Part shown: positions 8,215-16,566 of the stretch, piece after piece | Layout of the letters: every line of letters begins with the position of its first letter | Position numbering within the stretch: position 1 is the stretch's first letter | From: an uncultured Lachnospiraceae bacterium | GTDB lineage: Bacteria > Bacillota > Clostridia > Lachnospirales > Lachnospiraceae | Length of the DNA: 38,731 nucleotides | Assembly (NCBI GenBank): GCA_947589455.1 | Contig: CANQCD010000004.1 | Location: 1-38,731 of the forward strand | Direction: 5' to 3' | Translations under genes and position numbers: made by a program | The notes under the pieces: model-generated | Seen by the model: only the letters and a program-made list of their open reading frames with translations | What the model was told of the DNA's origin: nothing | Database searches by the model: none

Positions 8215-9528
8215 TTAATTGATGCCGTTGTATTTTTGACGTATGATATCAACGTTCTTCTGTTGTTCCCTGGTCAGCCCAAATCCCATAAAACGGCAGA
8301 TATGGTCGTTTTTTAAAATGCAGAAACACATTCTTTTCCAACTCGGTATATCTTTGGTTGATTTGATATCGTCTGTATCGTCCGGAATCTTTTCCATAAA
8401 GATCACTCTGGATTTCTTGCGCAATGTGTAATTTGACACTCCGTTGCGCTTGATCTTATATCCGTGCTCAATCAGCTCCTGGATCGTCTCTTCGTCCAAT
8501 CCGCCGCCTGTCGTATGCCAGAATTTCATCGAAGTATTGAACTTTCGGATATAATTGTTTTTCAGCCGGATCGGCAGGGTGTCCAGTAGAAACTGTGTGT
8601 AGGACTGCCAGGTATGCCCCTCCGGCAGTGTGACATTGCGGTATCCCATCGCCTTTGTTTTTCCATAGATACAGGCAAAATTAGCCCCCTGCACCCTGCC
8701 AACCAGCTTCACCCAGATCTTAGGGTCGATCACCCGATACAGATTCAGGCTCTCTTTTGAATAATCGTTAAACGGCGAGGCAACCCGCATCTGCGAAACG
8801 CCAAGCCCCGCCATATAATATAAGTCATACAGCCTGTTATAATCAAAATCAAACTTATAGTTGGCGTGCCAGACGTCCTCTGTCGTCCAGTCATACATCG
8901 GCGAAGCACACCAGACGTCTTTAAACTGCCTGCTGATCCAGCACTCCCCCTCATAACCGTATTTTTTATGCAGAAAACCACTGTACCTCTGCATAGATTC
9001 ATCCGCGCGGATTCCCAGAAGGCAGACTGTTTTTTTGCCTCCGTGCGCTTTCCGGTACCATCTTCCAAACTGTTTTGCCAAATCTTCCTGATGCATCCGG
9101 TATTTATATGTCGTGATTGGATTATTTTTCAGATTAATAACATAATCATGCTCCGGCATCGGCCTTACCCATGCCTCTTCTTTTTTGTCGTCCCACGGAT
9201 ACCAAAACATCTCATAACTGCTAAGCGCCGTGCGGGTTGCCATCGGAAGACAGACCCAATACGGCTCCACCTCTTTCTCTATGCGCTGAAAGGTTCGCTC
9301 AATATATTCTGTTGTCACTGTATATTGTGCTTCAAAATCCTGATGAAAAACACCGATTTTCCTATCTGGAGCATGTTTTTTCTGATATTCCAGCACCAGA
9401 TTTAATAACAGTCCGCTATCTTTGCCGCCAGAAAAAGATACATAAATATTATCAAACTCTCGAAAAATAAACTCCAGCCTTTCCTCTAATGCATCCAGGA
9501 CATTTTTTTCCATATAGACACGTACCAT
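8215..9528 (-). CDS. PAPS-reductase-like PP-loop protein (DUF3440 type), IbrA-like
   Basis: A 437-residue protein with an N-terminal adenine nucleotide alpha-hydrolase domain. The PP-loop SFSGGKDSGLLLNL is at residues 31-44, followed by a long domain containing CLLGIRADESMQRYSG and a WTTEDVW motif typical of PAPS/APS-reductase relatives. The C-terminal part fits the DUF3440 architecture. It probably adenylates or transfers sulfur to an unknown target rather than reducing PAPS, since no sulfate assimilation genes are near. The longer start at 9558 would run through the AGGGAGGAA ribosome binding site, so the ATG at 9528, 8 nt beyond that site, is chosen. It is cotranscribed with the ParB-like gene from the promoter at 9588-9616. 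Confidence 0.8.
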   Translation of the reverse strand: MVRVYMEKNVLDALEERLEFIFREFDNIYVSFSGGKDSGLLLNLVLEYQKKHAPDRKIGVFHQDFEAQYTVTTEYIERTFQRIEKEVEPYWVCLPMATRTALSSYEMFWYPWDDKKEEAWVRPMPEHDYVINLKNNPITTYKYRMHQEDLAKQFGRWYRKAHGGKKTVCLLGIRADESMQRYSGFLHKKYGYEGECWISRQFKDVWCASPMYDWTTEDVWHANYKFDFDYNRLYDLYYMAGLGVSQMRVASPFNDYSKESLNLYRVIDPKIWVKLVGRVQGANFACIYGKTKAMGYRNVTLPEGHTWQSYTQFLLDTLPIRLKNNYIRKFNTSMKFWHTTGGGLDEETIQELIEHGYKIKRNGVSNYTLRKKSRVIFMEKIPDDTDDIKSTKDIPSWKRMCFCILKNDHICRFMGFGLTREQQKNVDIIRQKYNGIN

Positions 9529-9587
9529 AACCATTTCCTCCCTGTTTGACCCCGGCATTCTTGTTGAAATTTGTCAGAATATGGAAA

Positions 9588-9616
9588 ATATTACCATATT
9601 TTAATAAGATTTTCAA
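9588..9616 (-). promoter_or_regulatory. Strong sigma-A promoter for the ibrAB-like pair
   Basis: On the minus strand TTGAAA and TAATAT are spaced 17 bp apart. The -10 overlaps a 7-bp inverted repeat (AATATGG...CCATATT, about 9577-9599), a possible operator. Confidence 0.7.
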
Positions 9617-9646
9617 CTGACACAGCAATTTGGTTTTTGTACCTGC

Positions 9647-9740
9647 CCGGATGCGGACGCTGCATCTCCGCATTTCCCACAATTTCCATAAAGCCAAAAA
9701 GGCACTGCCTTTTGGCAATGCCCAAAACCGGATGCGGACG
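9647..9740. repeat. Direct repeat CCGGATGCGGACGC flanking a hairpin
   Basis: The 14-mer occurs at 9647-9660 and 9727-9740. Between the copies is a bulged hairpin, GCCAAAAAGG/CCTTTTGGC (about 9692-9716). On the minus strand the hairpin is followed by TTTATGG and could end the pot operon transcript, but the T-run is short. Confidence 0.55.
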
Positions 9741-9744
9741 CCTC

Positions 9745-11145
9745 CTACCACGGTATTAGATTTTTTATATCAAAGCAGCGCACATTCGTCCACATCCTGT
9801 TAATCCTCTTATTTGTCACCGCATCAAAATATGCCATCACAACGCTCCGTTTCAGCACATCTTCCGGCGGGTACTGGGAAAACAATTCCCCATCTGACTG
9901 CTCTTTTTCCGCCGTCATAATATACCGCTTATCCTGCGGGTTTCCGGAAAAAAAATATCCCAGCGGATATTCCACGGTATCTTTTTGCTCCTCGTCCGCG
10001 CCATAGCACCATTCGGCATACTGGTATACCAAATCATCCTCACCCCCGGCAACGGCTGAAGTATATCCAATATAATTCATGTTCCGGATAACATTATCCG
10101 GTCTGGACAAAAAATTGACAAATGCTTCCGCAGCGTGCTGTTTTTCCCTGTCTCCCTCAATCCCCTCGCGCAAAAGACACCAGCCGTCAAACCAAAGGTT
10201 CGTACAGGAGTCCGGAACGGCATATTTTAATGTCACGCCGTCCTCCGCCGCCTGCTCCATAGAATATACCGCATCCCCTGACCACTGCAGGTTTGCACTG
10301 ACTTTTTGTGTGACCAGATCCGATTTGCCGCTGTCTGTTTCAAATGAATAACTGTTTTCTTTTACTTCTGTCAAAAGCTGTTCAATCCTTGAGATCGTTT
10401 CCGGCGATGCATCGTTGAGTTTTTCTGAAAGCCGTTCCGGATAATCCGCCGCATTCCGGAATTTTTCCGAAGAAACCTCTTTCTGATGGAGCATCCCCGC
10501 CGCCGCAAAATAGCAGTCGCGCACGCTGTCTTTCACCGTGATCTGTTTATAAAACTTCCGGCTGCGCAAAAGATTCCAGTCCGAAGCCTCCTCTTTCGTG
10601 ATCCGATCCGGGTTATAAACAAATCCCAGAGTCCCCCACATATAACACGCCGCATACTCCGCCAGCGCGCATCCCTGTATTTTCTGCTGTTTTAACCTCT
10701 GATAGATATAGGGGGACACCCCTTTTGCGTAATAGTTTTCCTCTGTTCCCATGTCAAAGAACTCTTCGGAAAACGGCTGCACTTTTCCTTCTGCCATCAG
10801 CTTCATTATCATATATTCCGAGGGACAGACCACGTCAAACCGGTCGCCGATCGCCAGCTGGTTATACAGATCCTCATTCGTTCCAAAAGTAGAATATTCC
10901 ACGGTCACTTTTTCCCCATATGTCTCCTGATACCACCGGGTAAAATCCTCCACCATGGGATTTACCCCCATGACCGACGTCCCGTCTCCTAAAACGATCT
11001 CATCCTCTTTGTCCCAATCCCCCTCGTCAATATATTCCTCCCAGTTTGCCACCCGGAGCACGATCCCGTCCTCTTTTGGGGCAGCGCATCCGCTGGCAAA
11101 TAATAAAAACGCTCCCAAAATGGCAATCCTTATCGCCTGTTTCAT
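9745..11145 (-). CDS. potD: Spermidine/putrescine ABC transporter substrate-binding lipoprotein
   Basis: A 466-residue extracellular binding protein. It begins with a lipoprotein signal peptide (KQAIRIAILGAFLLFASGC), placing the lipidated cysteine at residue 20. The mature part starts LRVANWEEYI, the usual PotD/PotF opening, and contains the DVVCPSEYMIMKL region of the family. It is longer than E. coli PotD (about 350) mainly through insertions in the second lobe. A frame extended to 11226 would add basic repeat-derived residues ahead of the signal peptide, so the ATG at 11145 is chosen. It is the last gene of potA-potB-potC-potD and is separated from potC by a small repeat region. Ligand (spermidine, putrescine or both) cannot be decided here. 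Confidence 0.92.
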   Translation of the reverse strand: MKQAIRIAILGAFLLFASGCAAPKEDGIVLRVANWEEYIDEGDWDKEDEIVLGDGTSVMGVNPMVEDFTRWYQETYGEKVTVEYSTFGTNEDLYNQLAIGDRFDVVCPSEYMIMKLMAEGKVQPFSEEFFDMGTEENYYAKGVSPYIYQRLKQQKIQGCALAEYAACYMWGTLGFVYNPDRITKEEASDWNLLRSRKFYKQITVKDSVRDCYFAAAGMLHQKEVSSEKFRNAADYPERLSEKLNDASPETISRIEQLLTEVKENSYSFETDSGKSDLVTQKVSANLQWSGDAVYSMEQAAEDGVTLKYAVPDSCTNLWFDGWCLLREGIEGDREKQHAAEAFVNFLSRPDNVIRNMNYIGYTSAVAGGEDDLVYQYAEWCYGADEEQKDTVEYPLGYFFSGNPQDKRYIMTAEKEQSDGELFSQYPPEDVLKRSVVMAYFDAVTNKRINRMWTNVRCFDIKNLIPW

Positions 11146-11169
11146 GCCGCCTGTCCCTCTTTTCCTTCT

Positions 11170-11307
11170 CTTATCTGGCATTCTCCTGTCCCTCCTGACT
11201 CTCATCACGCCATCCTGCTGCCGCACTGCCTGCCTCGCTCTTATCTGACTCTCCTGTCCTCACGGCTGTTTCTCTCTTATCTGGCGCTGCCCTGTCCCTC
11301 CTGACCG
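11170..11307. repeat. Direct repeats in the potC-potD junction
   Basis: CTTATCTGGC...CTGTCCCTCCTGAC is present at 11170-11201 and again at 11276-11307, 106 bp apart. A shorter relative (CTTATCTGACTCTCCTGTCC) lies at about 11238-11257. The right copy encodes the last codons and stop of potC, so the left copies are echoes of that gene end. Confidence 0.75.
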
Positions 11308-12092
11308 CCTTGCTCTTTTCTGCCAAGCAGATTCATCCCCAGCACGACAATACATACACACAGGAAAAGAATAGTTGACAGCGCCCACAGCGCCGTTTTG
11401 ATCTCCGTCTGTTCCCCTTTTGTCGCATTGACAACATACGTGCTGATGGTATCAAACAGAGTCGGTTTCGTATAAGTTGAGATAAAATAATCATCCAAAG
11501 TCAGCGTGACCGACATGACAAAACCAGAGAAAATCCCTGGAACCAGCTGCGGCAGAACGACCTTGCGCAGCGCCTGCCACGGCGTACATCCCAAATCCAG
11601 AGCCGCCTCATAAATCCCCGCATCCATCTGCTTTAGCCTCGGCAGGACAGACAGATAGACGAAAGGGCTGCAGAGAGAGACCAGGCCCGCGATCAGCGGA
11701 ATATATGTCGTCTTATCGATCTTCAAAAAGACAATCAAAAGGATACAGACAGAAAACCCGGTTACAACTTCCGCATTGACAACCGGAATCTGGTTCATCA
11801 GTTCAAGGCAAAGCCTTCTTCTCCTTTTCGCATAAAAGGCTCCGATCGCCCCGGTTGTTCCCAGAACAGTAGAGATTGCTGAGACCGCCAGCGCTAAAAG
11901 CAGCGTCCCCACGATCATATGCCGCAGCTCCGGCTCTGTAAAAAGGACACGGTAATTGTCAAGCGAAAAGCGGCGGATGCTCCCAATCATAGAAGAATCT
12001 GTAAAACTGTACACTGCCAGCAAACAGACCGGCACATATAAAAACAATAAAACAACCGCCAGCCAGAGAGCCGGCAATATCTTTTTTATCAT
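11277..12092 (-). CDS. potC: Spermidine/putrescine ABC transporter permease
   Basis: A 271-residue inner-membrane permease with six hydrophobic segments. The cytoplasmic EAA coupling loop is EAALDLGCTPWQALRKV, which docks on the PotA ATPase. The ATG at 12092 overlaps the potB stop in an ATGA and has GGAGG 8 nt upstream; the longer frame to 12146 would start inside potB. The C-terminus (GRKEQGGQEGQGSAR) is low-complexity and its DNA is repeated downstream, so this tail is probably variable between strains. Translationally coupled to potB. Confidence 0.95.
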   Translation of the reverse strand: MIKKILPALWLAVVLLFLYVPVCLLAVYSFTDSSMIGSIRRFSLDNYRVLFTEPELRHMIVGTLLLALAVSAISTVLGTTGAIGAFYAKRRRRLCLELMNQIPVVNAEVVTGFSVCILLIVFLKIDKTTYIPLIAGLVSLCSPFVYLSVLPRLKQMDAGIYEAALDLGCTPWQALRKVVLPQLVPGIFSGFVMSVTLTLDDYFISTYTKPTLFDTISTYVVNATKGEQTEIKTALWALSTILFLCVCIVVLGMNLLGRKEQGGQEGQGSAR

Positions 12093-12889
12093 ATTCTGAT
12101 ACCTCCCGTCCTCTCTTCCTTTTGTCCCGCAAATTCCCTGGAACACAGAGAAAATCCCAGAATGATCGCCAGGAGGATCATCGAGATCAGGGAACCGTTA
12201 TGCCAGTCATATGCGCTAAAATAGCTTCCGATCAGGCTGCCCATGATATATGTGCTGTTATACAACATATCCAGCACAACATAATTCGTCATTGCCGGCA
12301 AAAAAACCATCATCACGCCGCTGATAATGCCCGGCACAGATAACGGCAGCATTACCTTCAAAAACACCTGCGCCGGTTTTGCCCCCAGATCCATTGCCGC
12401 CTCCGCATAGCTGTCGTCAATCTTTGCTATCGAATTATAGACAGGCAGTATCATAAACGGCAAAAAATCATACGTCATGCCAATGACCGTATTCATAAAC
12501 GGATAATATGCCAGATTTTTCTCAATCACCGTCAGGATTTCTTTTAATGCCGTCATGCGCAGCGTAAAATTAATCCACATCGGAAGGATGAAAAGCATCA
12601 AAAGAACAGGACGCCTGCGAAACCTGCCTTTCGCCAGGATAAATGCGGCAGGATACGCCAAGAGCAGACTGGCTGCAGTCGTCGACGCCGCGATCCCCAG
12701 ACTATATGCCAGCGTTCCAAGCGTTTTGCCGTTGGAAAAGAAAAATATAAAATTTTCCGCTGAAAATCTTCCCTGTCCATCTGTAAATGCATAAAACAAA
12801 ATGATCAACAGCGGAAACACGACAAACAGCACCAGAAAAATCCCATATGGAATCCCCAGGCTGCTCCTGGAAAAATGGATTTTTTTCAA
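12089..12889 (-). CDS. potB: Spermidine/putrescine ABC transporter permease
   Basis: A 266-residue permease with six predicted membrane helices and the EAA loop EAAMDLGAKPAQVFLKVM. It pairs with PotC to form the import channel. The start is a TTG placed directly after the potA stop codon, with the ribosome binding site (GAGGGGG) inside the end of potA, so translation is coupled. Length and motif layout are normal for the family. Confidence 0.95.
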   Translation of the reverse strand: MKKIHFSRSSLGIPYGIFLVLFVVFPLLIILFYAFTDGQGRFSAENFIFFFSNGKTLGTLAYSLGIAASTTAASLLLAYPAAFILAKGRFRRRPVLLMLFILPMWINFTLRMTALKEILTVIEKNLAYYPFMNTVIGMTYDFLPFMILPVYNSIAKIDDSYAEAAMDLGAKPAQVFLKVMLPLSVPGIISGVMMVFLPAMTNYVVLDMLYNSTYIMGSLIGSYFSAYDWHNGSLISMILLAIILGFSLCSREFAGQKEERTGGIRI

Positions 12890-14338
12890 TTATTGTTCCC
12901 CCTCTTTCACACGTCTGCAGTGAAGCCTGCCAGGCGGGACCACTACGCTGACAAAATCTCCTACATTCCAGAGATATTCATCGTTGACATAATATTCTTC
13001 TTGATTTTTCCCCTGTACACAATAGCTATAATGATCGCCCATATAAATAATCGTTGTGATATGCCCCTGAAAGACGCCTTCTTCCGGGTCGTCGCTAAGC
13101 TGGGCGTCCGCCGGCGAAAAGGACAGCTCTACCTGCATTCCCGCAGTCTCTATCACCTGCCCCGCCCCGTCATAAACCTGTCCATCCGCCTGTGTCCAGT
13201 CTGCATCCAGCGCCGCTGCGTCAATCGGAATGCTGACGTCATGCATCTGAAAGCACAGCTTATCGTCCAGGATTCCTGTCATATGGTTTATCTTCAGATC
13301 CCGCGGCATATTGTGGATTGTTTCCGGACGGATGGCAATCCCTACCGGCGTTCCCACCGCAATCTCACGGTTTTTTTGTGAAACCACCTCATATTTTCCG
13401 GACTGCACTGTGATCTCATAAAAATTCCCTTTAAAGATAGAAGAGATCACTTCGCCCTGCAGCGTTCCGGCCTGCGGCTCTGTCAGGTCGACAAATTCCG
13501 GGCGCACCATGACATTGACCAGAGTGCCCGCCGGATATCCATCCTCGCATTCAAATTCCGCGCCTGCAAACGCAACGCGGCGCTGTGCTGTCTTGGCGCC
13601 GTTAAAAATATTGCTCTCCCCGATAAAATCCGCTACAAATGCATTTGCCGGCCGCCGGTAAATCTCCTGCGGCGTCCCCGCCTGCTGCAAAACGCCATTT
13701 GACATCACTACGATCTTATCCGACATCGTCAGCGCCTCTTCCTGATCATGGGTGACAAAGACAAACGTGATCCCCAGCTCCTGATGCATACTTTTTAATT
13801 CAAGCTGCATCTCCTGACGCATTTTATAATCCAACGCCCCCAGCGGCTCGTCTAACAAAAGGATCTCCGGCTCGTTGACGATCGCCCGCGCAATCGCGAT
13901 CCTCTGCTGCTGTCCCCCGGAAAGACTGTCTACCCGTCTCTTTTCAAAACCTTCCAGATCTACGATCTCCAAAACATTTTTAACCTTTTTCTCAATCAGA
14001 TCCCGCGGCATCTTTTTCTGACGCAGTCCAAAAGCAATATTGTCATATATATTCAGGTGCGGAAACAATGCATATTTTTGAAATACGGTGTTGATCTTTC
14101 TTGCGTGGGGCGGCAGCGCGCTGATATCATCGCCCTCTAACAAAATCTTCCCGGCAGTAGGCTGTTCAAAACCGGCAAGCATCCGGAGTATCGTTGTCTT
14201 GCCACAGCCGGAAGGGCCAAGCAGCGTCACAAATTCCCCGCGTTGGATGGAGAGATTAAAATCGTCCACCACCGGCGTGTCCCTGACGTAACATTTTCTG
14301 ATATGTTGTAATTCAATGATATTATCTTTTCTTTCCAT
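12890..14338 (-). CDS. potA: Spermidine/putrescine ABC transporter ATP-binding protein
   Basis: The ATPase of the polyamine importer. Walker A is GPSGCGKTT (41-49), the signature LSGGQQQR falls near 139, Walker B is LLLDEPLGALD, and an H-loop VTHDQEE follows. At 482 residues it is over 100 longer than E. coli PotA. The extra sequence lies in the C-terminal TOBE half and includes an additional segment (about 365-430) with acidic character. TOBE domains often sense substrate or regulate transport, so the extension may carry a regulatory role; that is inference. It is the first gene of the operon, has a GGAGGGG ribosome binding site and is preceded by a long leader with a hairpin. Confidence 0.95.
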   Translation of the reverse strand: MERKDNIIELQHIRKCYVRDTPVVDDFNLSIQRGEFVTLLGPSGCGKTTILRMLAGFEQPTAGKILLEGDDISALPPHARKINTVFQKYALFPHLNIYDNIAFGLRQKKMPRDLIEKKVKNVLEIVDLEGFEKRRVDSLSGGQQQRIAIARAIVNEPEILLLDEPLGALDYKMRQEMQLELKSMHQELGITFVFVTHDQEEALTMSDKIVVMSNGVLQQAGTPQEIYRRPANAFVADFIGESNIFNGAKTAQRRVAFAGAEFECEDGYPAGTLVNVMVRPEFVDLTEPQAGTLQGEVISSIFKGNFYEITVQSGKYEVVSQKNREIAVGTPVGIAIRPETIHNMPRDLKINHMTGILDDKLCFQMHDVSIPIDAAALDADWTQADGQVYDGAGQVIETAGMQVELSFSPADAQLSDDPEEGVFQGHITTIIYMGDHYSYCVQGKNQEEYYVNDEYLWNVGDFVSVVVPPGRLHCRRVKEGEQ

Positions 14339-14482
14339 CCAACGAACTTCCCCTCCAGTATCATATTCTTGCCGTTTCCCTCACGCCATAACGTCTGCGC
14401 AGCGAAAATCCCCGCAAAGAGCGGCTAACAGCTTCACATCCGGCATATCCTGCACCGATCGCCACATGAAGAAAATCTCCTG

Positions 14483-14511
14483 AAAAGAGGCGGCTAAAAA
14501 CCCCGCCGCCC
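14483..14511 (-). promoter_or_regulatory. Leader hairpin upstream of potA, possible attenuator
   Basis: On the minus strand GGCGGC and GCCGCC form a 6-bp GC stem followed by TCTTTT. It sits about 20 nt into the predicted potA transcript, roughly 145 nt before the start codon. It could be a weak terminator controlling the operon. A similar TTAGCCGC-TCTTT string recurs further along the leader. Confidence 0.35.
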
Positions 14512-14534
14512 CTTATTTCAAAAGTAATATGCAT

Positions 14535-14563
14535 AGTATAACGTATTTTATGCTGAAATACAA
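14535..14563 (-). promoter_or_regulatory. Promoter of the pot operon
   Basis: On the minus strand TTGTAT is followed after 17 bp by TATACT. The implied leader is about 190 nt. The gap 14339-14726 otherwise holds the leader hairpin and the spoIIID terminator; I see no gene in it. Confidence 0.6.
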
Positions 14564-14631
14564 GACTTGCGCACAGTGTAATCACAGATTGGACGTGGCA
14601 TAACACTTTGTCCAAAACGCGGCGTCAGGGC

Positions 14632-14666
14632 AAAAAATAAGTGTCCGCAAAACAGGACACCTATTT
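14632..14666 (-). terminator. Intrinsic terminator of spoIIID
   Basis: On the minus strand AAATAGGTGTCC pairs with GGACACTTATTT (one wobble), followed by more T residues. It lies 60 nt after the spoIIID stop. Confidence 0.85.
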
Positions 14667-14726
14667 CTTGCTTCTATCATAGCTGACAACAAGCTTTCTC
14701 CTTCACTCTGCCGGAACGCGGCAGCG

Positions 14727-14993
14727 CTATCTGGCATGAACCTCTTTTTCGTGCAGATATTTCTCCTTTGTGGCAAGACCGCCGCGGATATGGCGCTCAG
14801 ATTTATTGACGTCTAATACCTTCCTCGCCTTTGCCGCAAGCGTCGGGTTAATACTGCGCAGACGCTCTGTCACGTCTTTATGTACCGTGCTCTTGCTGAT
14901 TCCCAATTCTTTCGCCGTCTGCCTCACTGTCGCATTTTGTTCAATAATGTATCGGGCGGCCTCAACGGCTCTTTCTTCAATATACTCCTTCAA
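14727..14993 (-). CDS. spoIIID: Stage III sporulation transcriptional regulator SpoIIID
   Basis: An 88-residue DNA-binding protein active in the mother cell during sporulation, where it switches gene expression between sigma-E and sigma-K stages. The helix-turn-helix ATVRQTAKELGISKSTVHKD (about 21-40) and the following LNP-type stretch, then DVNKSERHIRGGLATKEKY, match the family closely over its full length. The start is TTG with AGGGG 8 nt upstream. It is monocistronic, with a terminator at 14632-14666 and a sigma-E-like promoter at 15027-15055. Its presence shows that the organism belongs to a spore-forming lineage. Confidence 0.97.
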   Translation of the reverse strand: MKEYIEERAVEAARYIIEQNATVRQTAKELGISKSTVHKDVTERLRSINPTLAAKARKVLDVNKSERHIRGGLATKEKYLHEKEVHAR

Positions 14994-15026
14994 TCTGATT
15001 TCCCCTTAGGATGACTTGTTTATTTC

Positions 15027-15055
15027 ATCATATGAATCAGAGAATGAAGTTATTC
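15027..15055 (-). promoter_or_regulatory. Candidate sigma-E promoter of spoIIID
   Basis: On the minus strand GAATAAC and CATATGAT are 14 bp apart, close to the sigma-E consensus (about KMATATW, 13-15 bp, CATACA-T). It sits about 27 nt upstream of the start codon after allowing for the start site. Confidence 0.5.
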
Positions 15056-15114
15056 ATAAAGGTTTCTCCGGCAAGCCGCGGGCAATCCTCAAATTCAGCG
15101 GTACTTTTATCCTG

Positions 15115-16560
15115 TCAGCGTTTCTTCCATGTCGCCGGGAGCAGCAGCACCATCATCGGAAACAGTTCCAGCCTTCCGGCAAGCATATCAAACATCAGTA
15201 CAAATTTAGAAAATGCGGAAAAGACAGAGAAATTCTGCGTCGGACCGACAAGCTCCAGTCCCGGTCCGATATTATTGACAGCGGAAATGACCGCAGTATA
15301 ATTTGTAGTAAAATCCAGCCCGTCCACGCTGACTAACAGGGTGGAAACAAGCATCAACAAAAAATAGATCACAAGAAATACATTGATCGAACGCAGCGTC
15401 TCGTGCTCTACAACATGACGGTTTATCCGTATCTTGCGCACCTCGCGCGGATGGATGATCAGCGACAATTCTTTCCATATCGTCTTGACCAGAATGACCA
15501 GACGGGAAACTTTTATGCCGCCGCCGGTGCTTCCGGCACATGCGCCGATATACATCAGGACAACAAGGATTGTTTTAGACAGGGACGGCCACAGGTCAAA
15601 ATCAGTCGTGGCATACCCAGTTGTCGTAATAATTGAGCCAACCTGGAAAAAAGAATGACGCACAGTCTCCCCGAGCGTTGCATAAAGTCCTCTGGTATTC
15701 CAGATGATCACGCCAGCCGACACAAAGATGACCAGAAAATACCAGCGCACCTCTTCCAGGCGGAACGCTTCTTTTACTTTTTTGGAAAGAAGGCAAAAAT
15801 ACAGAGAATAGTTCACTCCGCTCAATATCATAAAAACAGTAACGATATTCTGTATCGCCGGGGAATACCCCGCCATGCTGTCGTTTTTAATCCCAAAACC
15901 ACCCGTCCCCACTGTTCCGAAGCTTGTAGTAAGCGCATCAAAAAGCGGCATACCAAACAGGCATAATAAGATAATTTCCACAACAGTGACCGCAATATAA
16001 ATACCATAGAGGATTTTTGCCGTGTCCTTTACGTGGGGTACCAGCCTGCTGACAGAAGCTCCCGTGCTCTCTGCCTTCATCAGGTTCATCGTAGAGCCGC
16101 CCATGCCCATCAGCGGCAGGATTGCCATGATAAAGACAAAGACTCCCATGCCGCCTACCCAGTGGGTAAAGCTGCGCCAAAACAGACCGGCTCGGGACAG
16201 GCCTTCTACATTGCTCAAAATACTCGATCCTGTCGTCGTAAAACCGGAAATCGTTTCAAACAGAGCGTCAACATAAGACGGAATATCCCCGGTAAGGACA
16301 AACGGAACCGCTCCAAAGATACTCATGACGATCCAGCTAAAAGCGACTGTTACGAAACCTTCCCGCGTATAAAGGCTGCGCGATACCGGTTTCCTGATCC
16401 CCAAAAGCGTGCCAGTCACAAAGCAGACGGCAGCCACAGCCAGGTAACAGACGACTCCGCTCTCCCGGTATAAGATTCCTGTCAGCGCGGGAAGGAGCAG
16501 AAAGACGCCCTCTGCCTTTAATATAAAACTGAGTATATACAGTACCATTAAATAGTTCAT
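15115..16560 (-). CDS. trkH: Potassium uptake channel subunit, TrkH/KtrB family
   Basis: A 481-residue membrane protein with the four pore repeats of the TrkH/KtrB family. The filter loops are visible as TTGSS, GTVGTGG, TTGYATTD and NNIGPGL, and the conserved GSTGGGIKVSR sits near residue 340. It forms the ion path for K+ uptake and is gated by the RCK protein encoded 6 bp upstream. Length (481) is closer to TrkH than to the shorter KtrB. The cytoplasmic TrkA partner and tight spacing make this a two-gene operon. Ion choice (K+ versus Na+-coupled K+) is not resolved by sequence. Confidence 0.95.
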   Translation of the reverse strand: MNYLMVLYILSFILKAEGVFLLLPALTGILYRESGVVCYLAVAAVCFVTGTLLGIRKPVSRSLYTREGFVTVAFSWIVMSIFGAVPFVLTGDIPSYVDALFETISGFTTTGSSILSNVEGLSRAGLFWRSFTHWVGGMGVFVFIMAILPLMGMGGSTMNLMKAESTGASVSRLVPHVKDTAKILYGIYIAVTVVEIILLCLFGMPLFDALTTSFGTVGTGGFGIKNDSMAGYSPAIQNIVTVFMILSGVNYSLYFCLLSKKVKEAFRLEEVRWYFLVIFVSAGVIIWNTRGLYATLGETVRHSFFQVGSIITTTGYATTDFDLWPSLSKTILVVLMYIGACAGSTGGGIKVSRLVILVKTIWKELSLIIHPREVRKIRINRHVVEHETLRSINVFLVIYFLLMLVSTLLVSVDGLDFTTNYTAVISAVNNIGPGLELVGPTQNFSVFSAFSKFVLMFDMLAGRLELFPMMVLLLPATWKKR

Positions 16561-16566
16561 GACAGC

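Noticed and set aside
9452-9751. 99-codon minus-strand frame across the ibrA start
   Set aside because: It crosses the ibrA promoter and start in another frame and has low-complexity, unrecognisable content.
14361-14615. 84-codon minus-strand frame in the potA leader
   Set aside because: It overlaps the promoter and leader, has no ribosome binding site and no family resemblance.
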